Shown: positions 31,425 to 44,293, counted from the stretch's first letter. The stretch: 64,000 bases of DNA from Phytophthora quininea (GCA_011947345.1 JAAVTG010000528.1:372001-436000), one strand, 5' to 3'. The notes: generated by a model not told the origin, from the letters alone. Numbers and translations: made by a program.

Positions 31425-34400
31425 ATGCGTAGCGTCTTGGCGTGGAGTGACAAAGTGCCCGAACGCAATGGCGAGAAGTTCGTGGTGCAGGATTTGGCCT
31501 TTCGACCGGATGGGACGCAGATCGTGGCAGCGGTCGGCTCTCGGGTGTTGGTCTACGACGCTGCCGACGGCACGTTGTTGCACTCGTTAAAGGGCCACAA
31601 AGGCACCGTGTACTCGGTGGACTACTCGCACGACGGCAAGCGGTTCGCTTCAGGAGGAGCCGACAACATCGTCATCATCTGGACCGACAAGGCCGAAGGT
31701 ATTCTCAAGTACACTCACAACGACAGCATCCAGCAATTGGCCTACAATCCTCAGTCGCAGTGTCTTGCGAGCTGCACAGCGTCGGACTTTGGGCTGTGGG
31801 CTCCCGAGCAAAAGTCGGTGGCCAAGCACAAGGTGGTGTCCAAGATCCTGTCGGCCAGTTGGAGCAAAGATGGACAGCTCTTGGCGTTGGGGCTGCTGAA
31901 TGGCAGCATCACTTTGCGGGACAAGTTGGGCGGTGAGAAGAGACTCATCGAACGATCCAATGCGCCCGTGTGGGCGTTGGCGTGGAGTCCGGCGCAAGAA
32001 GACGACGCTGCCGATGTGCTTGCAGTCGGTTGCTGGGATCGGACCTTGTCCTTCTACACGCAGAGTGGCGTCATGCAGGGCAAAGCTCGGAAGCTCGCGT
32101 TCAACCCCACCAGTATCACTTACTTCAGGTGCGTCTTGCTGTTTTAGACGTCTTGGATCATTAGTGACGTCTTGGTTGCTGTAGTAAGGGAAAATATCTG
32201 TTAGTCTGCGGCACTCACCGCAAAGCTGGATTGTACACGAAGGACGGCATCTTCCTCGTCGGGTAAGGGTCTTGTCATCACGTAGCTTGTCGTTTTCTTA
32301 CGTAGTTTTACTTGCGTAGAATCTGCGAGCACGACAACTGGATCTGGGCGATCAAAGCTCGACCCAAGACAAACTTTGTGGCCGTTGGATGTGAAGATGG
32401 TTCACTGTCGATGTACTGCTTGGTATTCGGGACGGTGCACGGCATCTACCAGGAACGATATGCCTACCGAGAGCATTTAACGGACGTGATTGTTCAGCAC
32501 TTAATGACGGAACAGAAGGTCCGGATCAAGACTCGAGACTGCGTCAAGAAGCTCAGTGTGTATCGCGATCGTCTCGCCGTTCAGCTGTCGGATCGAATCA
32601 TCATCTACGAGCTGGCAGGGAATGCCGGCAACGCGGCATCCGGCAGTGCAACTTACGACATGCACTATCGCGTCAAGGAGCGAATTACGAAGGACCTCCC
32701 ATGCAGCTTACTGGTCGTCACGAGTTTGCACTTCATCTTGTGCCAGAAGCAGAAGTTGCAGCAGTACGATTTCTCTGGTCGCAAAGAGCGCGAGTGGGTG
32801 CTGGAGGCGCTCATCCGGTACATCAAAGTCACCGGTGGAGCTCCTGGACGTGAAGGTTTACTCGTCGGGCTTAAAGATGGCTCGGTGTGGCAGATCTTCA
32901 TCAACAACCCGTTCCCGATCCCTCTCATCCAGCAAAGCAGTCCAATTTCCTGTCTCGACATCAGTGCCAAGTACGTTGAGGGTACTGGTACTGTAGTAGA
33001 AGTCCTGCTCTAACCTTGTTGCTTGTTTTCCGCAGTCGAGAAAAGCTGGCCGTGGTGGACGATTCCCACAAGTGTCTTGTATATGACTTGGCAACGAAGC
33101 AGCTTCTCTTTGAGGAAGGAGCGACCAACAGCGTGGCTTGGAACACCGAGTGTGAAGACATGCTCTGCTTCGGGGGCAATGGCCAGCTTAAAATCCGAGC
33201 CGGTCAGTTCCCAGGACACACGCAGCGCATGCAGGGCTTTGTCGTGGGTTTCTCAGGCTCCAAGGTTTTCTCGCTCAGTGCGTTGAGTGTGCAGACGATC
33301 GACGTCCCTCAATCTGCGCCGCTGTATCGCTACTTGGAGCAGAATGACTTTGCTCAAGCCTACGCAGTCTCATGCTTGGGTGTCACCGCAGCAGACTGGC
33401 GTTTACTCGCTTGGGAAGCTCTCAAAAGCATGCGCTTCTCCGTCGCACGCAAAGCGTTCATTCGTGTCCGAGACGTCCGCTACATCGAACTTGTGAATGC
33501 TCTCGAGCAGATTTGGAGACAGCAACTCCCGCCAGGAGGAAGCGACAACAACAACGAGGGTGAAGAAGCCGGCGGTGAACCTGCCAAGAAAGTCCGAGCT
33601 CTTCTGCAGGCGGAGATCATGGCCCATCAAGGCAAATTCCCACTAGCAGCCAAGCTGTTCGCAGACTGTGGCGAGCCAGCACGCGCCATTAAAATGTTCG
33701 CCGACCTTCGGATGTGGGACGAAGCTAAGCGCTTCGCCACAGCTCGACAAGCTGGAGATGTACAGGAACTCGTACTTGCACAAGCTCGTTGGGCTGAAGA
33801 TGTCCAAGATTGGCGAGCAGCAGCGGAGATGTACGCAGCGAGTGGGAACTACGTACGAGCTGGAGAGATTTTGGGCGAGCATGGCTGGCTGGAAGAGCTG
33901 CTTGAACTCACGCGGAAGCCGGAGGCTGCCTCGAACTCTAAGCTGTTGACTTTAGCAGCCAACTTCTTCCTCAAAGGCGGCCAATTCGCTAGCGCTCGTG
34001 ATATGTACTTGAAACTGGGAGATCTCGACGCTCTGCTGCAGATGCACATCCGACTGCAGGAATGGGAGGAAGCAGTTCGTCTAGCAGACAGACACCGTGA
34101 CAACGTTCGTCGACCAGATGAAGTGTTTGTGCCTTATGCGCAATGGCTGGTTACTCAGGATCGCTTTGACGATGCACTGGAGGCGTACACTCGTGCCCAG
34201 CGACCAGACCAATGCGGCCGCCTTCTTCGCCAGCTCATCGACAACGCAGTGAGTGAGCACCGCTTCCGAGTTGCAGCGTATTACCACTGGAGACTCTGTG
34301 AGCAGCAAATGAAGACCGTGTTGGACCCGAAGCAGCAAAATCAGGACTCGACGGAGCTGAACGAAGAGCAGCGCGACCGACTTGCAGAAGCGGTTGAGAA

Positions 34401-35544
34401 CGAACTCCTGTCCGAGCTCTACTACGCGTACGCTATGATTTACGCCTTCACCGACGAACCGTTCACGACGTTGTTACCGGAGTCGCTCTTCCACGCAGCA
34501 CGGTTTCTCCTCAATAAGTTGGCGGCTCGAGGAAGTGCTGGCAAGAGGAGGCAGCACCGTCGTCGTCGCGCCGCCACCGCCAGGCATTTCACTCGGGAAT
34601 ATTTACTTCACACTTGGCCACCACGCTGTACAGTTGGAAAGTTACAAGCTGGCGCGGCAAGCGTACGACAAACTCCTTCAGATGAAACTCCGTACAGATT
34701 GGCAGCCTGTTGTGGAGTGCACCGCCATGACACTGCAAGCGCGTCCGTATGCCGATCGCGAGGAGTTGCTGCCAGTTGACTACCGCTCGTCTACGGTGAA
34801 TCCGCTGCTCAATCCAAACAATACCGGCGATGTGTGCGTGAATTCCGGTCACCCGTTTGTGCGGTCGTTTGTGTCGTTCGAGAACCTCCCGCTTGTAGAG
34901 TTCCAGCCTGAGGTAAGCTGCAGCTCTTTTGCCAGTGTTGTTCTGCTGTAGCTGACATTTTATTGTGCACATTGCAGCCGGACATCACTGACGAAATAGC
35001 TGAGGAACTGATCATGACACACCCGAATGCCTCAGCAGGAAGCAGCAAACGTGGTGGCGGGGGCTGGCGAGAGACCGACTATGGCAACGGCTCTCAGTCT
35101 ATGAAGCTCGACGACGACGACAACCAGGAACCGGTAGACGACGCCAACAAAGACGGAACGGACTTGTTCGAGCAGGCTCTCAACAAGCAAGCAACGTATG
35201 GAGCAAGCGTCGGCCATCGCTCGGGAGCTGCTCAATATCGCGTGCTTCAACTGGATGCTCGAACTTTGAGAGCTCTCCGTCCTAACGAGGTCTTCATCGT
35301 CAAATACCCAACGCGAGCGTTGCGTCCCAAGTACTTCAAGAACATGATCCCGGAGATCAAGATCCACTTGTCCCCTCACTGTCGTCGGTTCTTCCATGAA
35401 GAAGACTTCGAGTTCGAGTACCTTAAAGCAGGTCACTGTCCTTGCTGCCAGACAGCTGAACTTGAAGCGCTGAATCCACCCGCACAAGGAGATGACCACG
35501 ACGCATCCGACCAGCTACTGAATGGCGCCAAGCTCAAGAAGTAA
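31425..35544 (+). CDS. IFT122: Intraflagellar transport protein 122 (IFT-A complex)
   Basis: Subunit of the IFT-A train that returns cargo down the flagellum and admits membrane proteins to it. Five exons: 31425-32128, 32185-32262, 32320-32970, 33036-34912, 34978-35544, introns 56-65 nt, phases agree. The N-terminal half is WD40 repeats (VYSVDYSHDGKRFASGGAD, VLAVGCWDRTLSFY, FVAVGCEDGSLSMY). The C-terminal half is helical TPR-like repeats (AAKLFADCGEPARAIKMFAD, FASARDMYLKLGDLDALLQM). The end carries the zinc-binding motif GHCPCCQ typical of the family. About 1290 residues, normal for IFT122. One base is out of register near 34535 inside exon 4, between LLNKLAARG and GISLGNIYFTLG; the rest is open, so a sequence error is likely. 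Zoospore flagella make an intact gene expected. Confidence 0.9.
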
Positions 35545-35601
35545 GACCAACACCGTAGATGAAAAGTAAAGACTTATTGAGAAATACATACCGTCTCCAG
35601 T

Positions 35602-37255
35602 CTATGCGCGCGTAGAGAACGTCTCCGACCTCGGCGTGCTCCCAAAGAACGGCGATCGCAAGAGCGAGCCGTCCTCAATCTGGTCCCATTGGTGTTTCCT
35701 GTTAGACGGAGTCATCAGTTCTTGCGCGGCTGGAGAACGCACTACCGGAGCCAAACTACCAGGAGTGTTACCACCTTCCGCCATCGCATAGTGCAACGAG
35801 TCCGCCTGCAGCTCGTCCTCGCTCTCGCTGTTCGCCTCCATGTTCTCCACCGCATGACGAGCCATCTCGGCCCAGTCCGTTCGAGACAGCACATACACAT
35901 AGATGGAGAGCTTGACGATCTCCATAATGCACACGCCGTACCACAAGGCCGAGAAGCCAAAGCCGAAGGTGACGCCTCCAAAGTAGGCGATCGGCAGCTC
36001 GATCAGCCACACACTGAGCGAACTCGTCCACGCCGTCACCGACACTTCGCCCATTCCGGCCAACACCGACGACGTCAAGATCTCGATCGACTCGATCATG
36101 TAGCCCGTGATGAAGATCGGCTGTACCAACATACACAACTGCAGCAAAGTGTCGTCATTGGAGTACAGTCGGAAGAGTTTCTCTCGTAATGCAAAGGACA
36201 CCACCGCCAACATCACCACCGTCACCACTGTACACATGAATCCGAGGAAGCCTAACACCCGCGCGGCTTTCGGTCGTCCAGCACCGAGATAGTTGGCAAC
36301 CCGGATCTGCGTGGCCGATCCGTAGCCCCAGAAGAGCGCCCACAGCAGCGACCAAAGGCCGGAAATGACTGCATTGGCCGCGATGACGTCCGATCCGAGT
36401 CTCGCCGCGACCAACGTCAACGCCGAGTTGGCCAAGTTGGACACGACGCTATTTGCAGCGATGGGTCCTGCGATGTTAAAGAAGATCTTGAGTCGGTCGG
36501 GCGTGAAGGCGGTAAAGTTCCAACCTCCCCAGGCTTGTAAGTGCATCTTCTTGTACACGATGCAGTAGCCGATGAGCGCGATGGGCTGGAACCAGGCAGC
36601 AATGACTGTGGACATTGGCGAGCCGTCGAAGCCCAGCCCGCCCCACCCAAAGGCTCCGAAGATCAAAGTGTAGTTGGCAGCACACGCCACCGCGATCGAC
36701 AACGTGCCCACCACCGTGACGGGGGACATGATGCCCATGGACTGGAAGTAGAGACGGAAACACGCGTAGACCAGCGACGGCCACACCGACAGCGACAGGA
36801 TACGCGCGAATCGCACGCCGAGCTGCACGACCTCGTGGTCGTCGGTGGAGAGTTCCAGCAGCAGGCCGATACACCAGTACCAGATCACCACCGGCACCGA
36901 CAGCAACGTGACCACCACCAGGCCCATCTGCAGCCACGTACCGGCCAGCACGCCGTTCTTGGCGCCCCAGGCCTGGCCGCAGAGCGTGACGAGCGCGGAC
37001 GCGCCCGACCAGACGCCCGCCAACGGCACGTTGGTCCACGTGGACGAGAGCGACGCGGCGGCCAACGAGGACGTGCCTAAGTGGCCCAGGAAGGCCGAGT
37101 CCACCGAGATGAGCGCGATACGGGCGAACGTGGAGAGCGAGACCTGCAGCGCCATGGACGTGAGCGACCAGAACTCGGCGGAGACGTCCACGTCCGCCTC
37201 TTTGGCGAACGAGCGGCGGCCCCGGGGGCTTTCAGGAGGGGGACTTCTCGCCCAT
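35602..37255 (-). CDS. MATE-family efflux transporter 1
   Basis: Multidrug and toxic compound extrusion antiporter of the plasma or vacuolar membrane, about 12 membrane helices. It opens FWSLTSMALQVSLSTFARIA and has SVDSAFLGHLGTSSLAAASL, TLCGQAWGAKN, AYFGGVTFGFGF and FWGYGSATQIRVANYLGA, as in its three neighbours. The relatives start with MGE(K/G/A)SPLL, so the start is ATG 37255 (MGEKSP). That frame is offset from the main one near a C-run (37238-37242 on the plus strand), and there is no other upstream ATG in the main frame. After that the frame is open to 35602. C-terminal tail is acidic and cytosolic (NSESEDELQADSLHYAMAEG). First of four same-strand tandem copies. Confidence 0.85.
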
Positions 37256-37294
37256 TTGAGAAGGGCAGCACTTGAGAGGGGTGGTGGCGAATTC

Positions 37295-37303
37295 GAGAAT
37301 GAG
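37295..37303 (-). promoter_or_regulatory. Oomycete Inr-like initiator for MATE 1
   Basis: CTCATTCTC on the minus strand fits YTCANTYY, 40-48 nt upstream of ATG 37255. Confidence 0.4.
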
Positions 37304-37526
37304 CGTGGTGGTGAGAGGGCGCAAAGGGCTCTGATGAGTGTGCCCTGCGTCAGTGATGTGCGTGACGTTGGCTGCTGACGCGCCAAAGAGGATGGGCGGT
37401 GGTGGTGCAAGTGATGGTGGCGGTGGGTGGTCCAGAACGGTTGTAGACGAATGCAAGAAGAGCGCCACGCAGGACAAACACCTCGACTGAACTTTGATTC
37501 ACGTCGTATGCAATCGACCTACCCGT

Positions 37527-39109
37527 TTAACAATTCCACTGTTGCTGCCAACTGGAAGGCGTCAGAAGCACTTTCGAGGTTGGTGAGTGCGCCACACCTG
37601 CCCCACTCCCTCCTTCCGCCATTGCAATGTGCATCGCCTCGGTTTCAATGTCGCTGGCACTTTCCTGCGTCGCCTCCATGTTCTTCATTGCCTGGCGAGA
37701 CATCTCGATCCAGTCAATCCTCGACAATGCGTACACAAAGATGAAGAGCTTGACGACTTCCATGACACACACGCCGAACCATAACGCACGGAAACCAAAG
37801 CCGAGAACGACCCCACCAAAGTACGCGATCGGCAATTCAATCAGCCACACACTCAGCGAACTCGTCCACGCAGTGACTGACACTTCGCCCATACCCGCAA
37901 GGATCGACGACACTAAAATCTCCATCGACTCGATCACATATCCGGTGATGAAGATTGGCTGGGCCAGCATACACATCCGTACCAGTTTGCTGTCCGTCGA
38001 GTACAAATGGAAGAGCGACTCGCGTAGGATGAAGGTGAGAATCGCCAGACTCAACACCGTCACGATCGTACACAGGAAGCCCAGTAACCCCAACACCTTT
38101 GCGGCCTTCGGACGTCCACCACCGAGCAGATTGGCCACTCGAATTTGCGTCGCCGATCCGAAGCCCCAGAACAAAGCCCACAGCAAATACCAGAGCCCTG
38201 AGATGACGGCGTTGGCGGCAATCACTTCGGACCCGAGTTGCGCCGCAACGAGAGTAAGCGCCGCATTGGCCAGACTTGAGGCCACGCTGTTAGCCGCCAG
38301 AGGGATGGCGATATTCGAAAAGATCTTGAGTCGGTCGCGGGTAAACGCCCCGAAATCCCAGCCGCCCCACGCTTGCCGGTGCATTTTCTTGTAGAAGATG
38401 CAGTAAGCGATGAGAGCTATGGGCTGGAACCACGACGCGATGGCCGTCGCCACGGGGAGCCGTCAAAGCCCAACCCACCAAACCCGTAGGCACCGAAGAT
38501 CAAAACGTAGTTGGCAGCTACAGCGAGACCGATAGCCAGCGTCCCGACGACCGTGATCGGCGTCATGATCCCCATCGACTGGAAGTAGAGGCGGACGCAG
38601 ACGTAGACCAACGACGGCCAGATTGAGAACGACAAAATCCTGGCGAATCGAACGCCGAGCTGGACGACCTCAGAGTCACTCGTCGAGAACTCAAGCAGTG
38701 GGGTAATGCAGCAGCAGTACCAGATTGCAACAGGCAATGACAGCATGGAGGCCAGCACCACTCCAATCTGCAGCCAAATACCGGTCAACTCGCCGTTGTT
38801 GGCACCCCACGCTTGTCCGCAGAGAGTTATCAACGCTGTTGCTCCACACCACACTCCTCCCAACGGTACGTAGGTCCATGTCGATGCCAACGACGCAGCA
38901 GCAAGCGATGACGTCCCCAAATGCCCCAGGAAAGCGCTGTCAACTGCAGTCAGCGCAATGCGAGCAAACGTCGACAGTGAAACTTGCAGCGCCATAGATG
39001 TCAACGACCAGAATTCCGCAGCTACATCCACATCTGTTTCCTTGACAAGACTGTGCTGTCCTCGAATGCTTTTGCTATCGCAATTCAGCAACGGAGACCC
39101 TTCTCCCAT
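37527..39109 (-). CDS. MATE-family efflux transporter 2
   Basis: ATG 39109 (MGEGSPLL). Same family and helix pattern as its neighbours: LVKETDVDVAAEFWSL, AVDSAFLGHLGTSSL, TLCGQAWGANNGELTG, FWGFGSATQIRVANLLGG, SWFQPIALIAYCIFYKKM. The frame slips once, at a four-G run on the plus strand (38454-38457) just after GFDGSP; the downstream half is open to 37527 (LLTPSSWQQQWNC). About 527 residues. The gene next to it has its homologous block in frame at the same place, which supports a simple one-base deficit here. Confidence 0.85.
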
Positions 39110-39186
39110 CACGACCAAAAGATTGTGGCAGTGACTATGGGTAAAACGTTGCAGTTCGTAATCTGCAACTCATCCAATCCTCGCGA

Positions 39187-40058
39187 TTGATGACATTCCA
39201 GCCCACACATTCATCTCCCTCCACAGTCGCGATTGAAGCAGCTCTCGCACTTACTGCTCTCAATCAAATCCAACGATTGACTATGAGGTCTACTCGCAGT
39301 TGCTACACGTTTCCTGCGTCTGAACTAGGTCTCTTCCTCACCAAGAAGAACAAGGACATACAAGGTACGGCTAGCGACGTGGAGAAAAATATGGTTTGGA
39401 GACGCTGTATGCGGTGGCCCAGCTTTTAGGTTTAGTGGGCTATCGGCTGAAAACCCTGCAACAACCGCGGAGGAGAAAGAAAAACATCAAAAGGAGAGGC
39501 GTGGGGTGAAAGTTCCGTCGATTTTGGGGAAGCGTACTCAACATGCCGAGTACGATGCCGGCAAGAGCAAAATGTGTCGTGTTGAGATGGGTAACGAGGA
39601 CGAGGAGATAAAATACTTTGTGAGAAAGAGTTTCCGCTGATGATACACCCACGCGAGCTATAACATTATCATGGAAAGACATGCGTACTCGGCGATATTC
39701 ACGGACATGATCGAGAGGAAGAGTTGGTTGACTTACAATTCGATTCTCGAAGGCAAGCAAAACCTCGCGGAAAGTGACTTGCTGTCCAGATACAGCACGT
39801 TTGATGGGATTCCAAGGTTTATCTTCGCAAGTGCTAATAAGGTGAACCAGCCGAAAGAGCCTGACATAGCCGTCGACTCTCTCGATGCGTTGACACCATA
39901 AAACTCGCCAAGATAAATGCTAATGTGCGAGAGGAAGACTGGAGCAGCCTCATCCTGCAGATGGCCCCCACCATACCAATTTGTTTGATACATTTCTCCT
40001 TGGATTTCTTATCCAGCTCGCAGACCAACTCGCCGTTGTGAGCCGTAGGTGAAGCCAT
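39187..40058 (+). pseudogene. Crinkler (CRN) remnant
   Basis: Contains ASELGLFLTKKNKD, the LFLTK motif region, then after several stops NEDEEIKYFVRKSF, ERHAYSAIFTDM and a SLDAL...IKLAKINANVREED block. Each parallels a block in the CRN gene at 18.4-19.4 kb. The P-loop is missing between the ERHAY block and the later part. Multiple stops and a deletion make this a clear pseudogene. It sits between MATE genes 2 and 3, on the opposite strand. Confidence 0.75.
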
Positions 40059-40165
40059 TCCTAACACTTGTTATCGCAATTTCGCCAGTGAAGTGATGTC
40101 CATTTACTGTTATCCCTAGTTCTTGACGGTCTCGAGCCCGGCGAGAGCGCCCAGACATCTGCTGT

Positions 40166-41843
40166 TCAGCAGCTTGAGCGATGCGAGCAAATACTTGCAG
40201 CATGCGGCCGCGAGTTTGACGGAGTGACTCGTCCGAAGAACGGCGATCGGGCGTATGTGCCGTTCTCAAGTTGGTTCCATTGGCGTCTACGGCTCGAAGG
40301 GGTCACAAGTCCTGGAGTCACTGGGGATCGCACCACGGGGGCGACACTACCAGGTGTATTTGCTCCCTCTGCGATTGCGTACTGCAACGACTCGGCTTCG
40401 ACGGTAGTGTCGCTGTCGCTATTCGCTTCCATGTTGTCGACAGCTCGCCACGCCATTTCGTGCCAGTCTGTGCGCATCAAAACGTACGAGAACACGAAGA
40501 GCTTCACCACTTCCATCGCACAGACCCCCACCACAGCGCAGGGAAGCCGATTCCAAACGTGACGCCGCCAAAGTACGCGATCGGCAGCTCGATCAGCCAC
40601 ACACTCAGCGAACTTGTCCACGCCGTTACCGACACTTCGCCCATACCCGCCAGGATTGATGACACTAAGATCTCTAGCGACTGGATGATGTACGCGGTGA
40701 TGAAGATCGGCTGCACCAACATACACAGCTGCAGCAGTCGGTTGTCGTTCGAGTACAACCGGAAGAGCGATTCACGAAGCAGGAACGTGGCGATGGCCAG
40801 TGTTAACACACTCACACCAGTGCACATGAATCCCAAGCCACCGAGAATCCTCGCGGCCTTAGGTCGGTTAGCGCCCAGCAGGTTGGCGACTCGAATCTGC
40901 GTCGCCGAGCCAAAGCCCCAGAACAAAGCCCAGAGCAGCGACCACAGTCCCGAGTTGATGGCATTCGCAGCGATGACATCCGATCCCAGCTGAGCTGCCA
41001 CGAGCGTCAGCGCAGAGTTGGCCAGATTGGAGACCATGCTGTTGGCCGCCATCGGTCCGGCGATGTTGAGCGCCACCTGAAGTCTGTCCGGAGTAAACGC
41101 CGACAAGTCCCAACCTCCCCACGCCTGCAAGTGCATTTTCTTGTACAGAATGCAGTACGACACCAGCGCAATGGGCTGGAACCAGGCCGCGATCACCGTC
41201 GCCATGGGCGAGCCGTCGAATCCGATGCCGCCGTAGCCGTAGGCGCCAAAGATGAGCGTGTAGTTGGCCACCACCGCGACGCCGATGGACATGGTCCCCA
41301 CCACCGTAACCGGCATCATTATCCCCATGGACTGGAAGTACAGCCGCACACAGCAATAAGCCAGCGACGGCCAGACCGATAACGACAAGATGCGGGCGAA
41401 CCGCACGCCGAGCTGCACCACCTCGGCGTCATCAGTCGAGATATCCAGCAGGAACTTGATGCAGGACCAGTACCAGATCACCACCGGGATGGACAACACC
41501 GACACCAACACCAGTCCGATCTGCAGCCAAACCCCCGTCAAGATGCCGTTCTTGGCCCCCACGCTTGTCCGCAGAGCGTCACCAGCGACATGGCGCCCGA
41601 CCACACCGCCGCCAACGGCACGTTAGTCCATGTCGACGCCAGAGACGCCGCGGCTAACGACGACGTGCCGAGATGGCCGAGAAACGCCGAGTCCACCGAG
41701 ATGAGCGCGATCCGCGCGAACGTCGAGAGCGACACCTGCAGCGCCATGAACAGCAGCGACCAGAACTCTATAGCGACATCCACCGTTGCCTCCGAGACGT
41801 GGCAGCGGCTGTGCTTCTCCAACAACGGCGACGCTTCTCCCAT
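40166..41843 (-). CDS. MATE-family efflux transporter 3
   Basis: ATG 41843 (MGEASPLLEK). Shows AIEFWSLLFMALQVSLSTF, SVDSAFLGHLGTSSL, FFGVTFGIGF-type helices and FWGFGSATQIRVANLLGA. Two one-base slips, both at five-C runs on the plus strand: 41556-41560 (in the TLCGQAWG block) and 40525-40529 (near the last helix). Beyond the second, the tail continues in frame as MEVVKLFVFSYVLMRTDW and SPVTPGLVTPSSRRRQWNQ. The last frame stays open to 40166, giving a tail somewhat longer than in copies 1 and 2. Confidence 0.83.
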
Positions 41844-42184
41844 GGACGACGGCACCGCTTCTTTTCTGAGTATTATCTTCGTGATGTGCGTCAAGCGCAG
41901 CGGATTCCGAACTGAATGGCCAAGGACACGAGACCCAGGTGAAGGCTGTACAAGAGACGACAGGGCGTTCGATGCGGCCAATCGAGGGCGCTCGTCAACA
42001 AGAACTGCAGTGACGTGCAGGGTCTTCGCTTTTCCAATCGAGAGGCTTTCACGACTATGCAGACATTTCATTTCCCTAGAGTACAAAGGTCTTTAAAACT
42101 GGTCTGGAGGACGCCTGGGCGCTGTGGGCCACAGCCTGTGGCTGCCCGCGAGATCTTATGGTTAGCTTTTAGTTTAGTTACAGC

Positions 42185-43799
42185 TTAGTTGTCGGACGGC
42201 ACATCGTGGTGGTGGACGCCGTCGTCGACGTGATCCCATTGACGAACGAGGCCGATGGGGGTCACGAGTGTTGTCGGCACGGGCGATGGAAGTCCGGTGT
42301 TGGCCCCTAGCGCCGTGGTACCGCCCTCGGCGACGGCAACACTCACCTCTTCGGTCTCGTCCTCCACCTCCATGTTGTTGACGGCCTCGCGGGCCATGTC
42401 GGTAAAGTCGATCCGCTGGAGCACCACCACGTAGACGGTCAGCTTCAACACTTCCATGATGCAGATGGAGTACCAAAGCGCTGCAAAGCCGCCGTCCAGC
42501 ACGACGGCGAGCACATACGCAACAGGTAGTTCGACCAACCACGTCGCTAGTGTACTAGTCCATGCAGTAATGTGCACCTGCCCCATGGCCGACAGGATCG
42601 ACGCGAAGACCATCTCCGTCGCCTCCACCATGAACGCCACCACGAAGATAGGTAGCACTGCAACGCAGACGCCCAACAGATCTGAGTCGTTCGTGTACAG
42701 GCGGAAGACGTCGGAGCGGAACAGCAGCGTCAAGATCGCCAACAGCGAGACGACGACGACGGTGCAGCCGAAACCCAGCAGCCCCAAGATCTTCGCCGCC
42801 TTCGGACGGTTGGCACCGAGCAGGTTGGACACGCGGATCTGCGTGCCCGATCCGAAGCCCCAGAAGAGCGCCCAGAGCAGCCGCCAGAAGCCCGTCACGA
42901 CGGCGTTCGCAGCGATGATGTCGGGCCCCAACCACGCCGCAATGAGCGACAACCCCGATGCCGCCAGGTTCGACACGAGACTGTTGACGGCTGCCGGCGC
43001 CGAGTTGTTGTAGAACACGGTCATCCGTTCCCGAGTGAACTCGCTAAAGTCCCAGCCACCCCACGCCTGCAGATGCAACTTCTTGTAGATGAAGCAGTAC
43101 CAAGTGAGCGCTGCCACCTGGAACCACGACGCCGCCACAGTAGCCAGCGCGGAGCCGTCAAATCCCAAGCCAGTCCATCCGAAGGCGCCGTAGATGAAGA
43201 AGTAGTTGGCCGCCACCGACACCACCATGGACAGCGTGCCCACCACCGTCGTGGGCATCATGACCCCATGGCTTGGAAGTAGAGTCTCAGGCACACGTAG
43301 ACCAGGTTCGGCCAGATCGACAGCATCAAGATGCGTGAAAAGCGGATCCCAAGCCGCACAACCTCATCGTCGTCGGTGGAGGCGCGTAATCCGAAGCCCA
43401 CGAACCAGTAGAACAGCATCAACACCGGAGTACACAGCGTCACGAGTGCGAGGCCCATCTGCAGCCACACCCCGGCCAGTTTTCCGTTGCCAGCTCCCCA
43501 TGCCTGACCGCAGAGCGTTACGATGGCAGACATGCTCGACCAGACCGTGAGCAGCGGCACCGTCGTCCACACCGACGCCAACGATGCAGCAGCCAGTTCC
43601 GACGTGCCGAGGTGGCCCAGGAACGCGTAGTCGATGGAGTACAGCGCTATACGAGCGAAAGTGGCGAGCGACACTTGCAGCGCGATGGAGGAGAGGCCCA
43701 AAACTCCTTGTGGATGTCCACCGGCGGTTCATCAGAGACGGACGCGGTGGTGGTCGGCAACAGCGGGGACTTCTCGTCGACCTGGTCTCGAGGCGCCAT
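42185..43799 (-). CDS. MATE-family efflux transporter 4 (divergent member)
   Basis: ATG 43799 (MAPRDQVDEKSPLL). The most divergent of the four: YSIDYAFLGHLGTSELAAAS, TLCGQAWGAGNGKLAG, FWGFGSGTQIRVSNLLGA and TLATWLVELPVAYVLAVVLD. Two one-base slips lie at a three-C run (43697-43699, N-terminal) and a four-C run (43264-43267, after LRLYFQAMG). Otherwise open to 42185. Divergence within conserved helices suggests a different substrate range from copies 1-3, but the substrate is unknown. Confidence 0.83.
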
Positions 43800-44293
43800 G
43801 ACTTGGGACTGACCGCGACGGATGTGCTCGGGAGGGAAAGCCGGTTGTGCGGCCAAGGAGACCTTGACGACGACGACGAAGTGCCCATTTTGCAGGACAA
43901 ATCCGGTGATGGTACGCCCATCTGCCTGCCACGCACGAGACCCCGCTCTGTACCACCACTATTGAAATGGTTGCTGACTGCCTTGTACAGCCTCGACTTC
44001 GAGCGACCTGACCATTTTTCGTTGAGTTCAACGCCACTGCGCGAGTTGCTGTCGAGAAATGAATGGACTGGCCGTTGGTTTTCACGTGTCCTACCGTTGC
44101 TACTGCTTTGGATCGATCACGAACGAACAGCTTGCATGGTTGTCGACCATAGCGCCGCAATCCAAAGCTTTAGCCACAAACAGCACCAACTCCACGGATG
44201 TTTCTCTCAAGGACAGCATTTATTACTGGAAGCAGCTCAGGTAGTTGACGTTTGATCCCCAGAAAGACTGCATCTTCGACGACGCAGAGCTTC
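43800..44293. other. Intergenic, no recognised gene
   Basis: Upstream of MATE 4 and downstream of the unknown gene. The open frames here (for example 43732-44160 minus) are shadows or random. Confidence 0.4.

Noticed and set aside
36541..37378. Long frames on the plus strand and in a second minus-strand frame over the MATE genes
   Set aside because: Shadows of conserved membrane-protein coding sequence; composition (Arg/His-rich) is typical of reading the wrong frame.
37295..37410. Upstream extension of MATE 1 from a TTG at 37410
   Set aside because: No ATG in that frame; the paralogues start with MGExSPLL, which is present from 37255 in a shifted frame.
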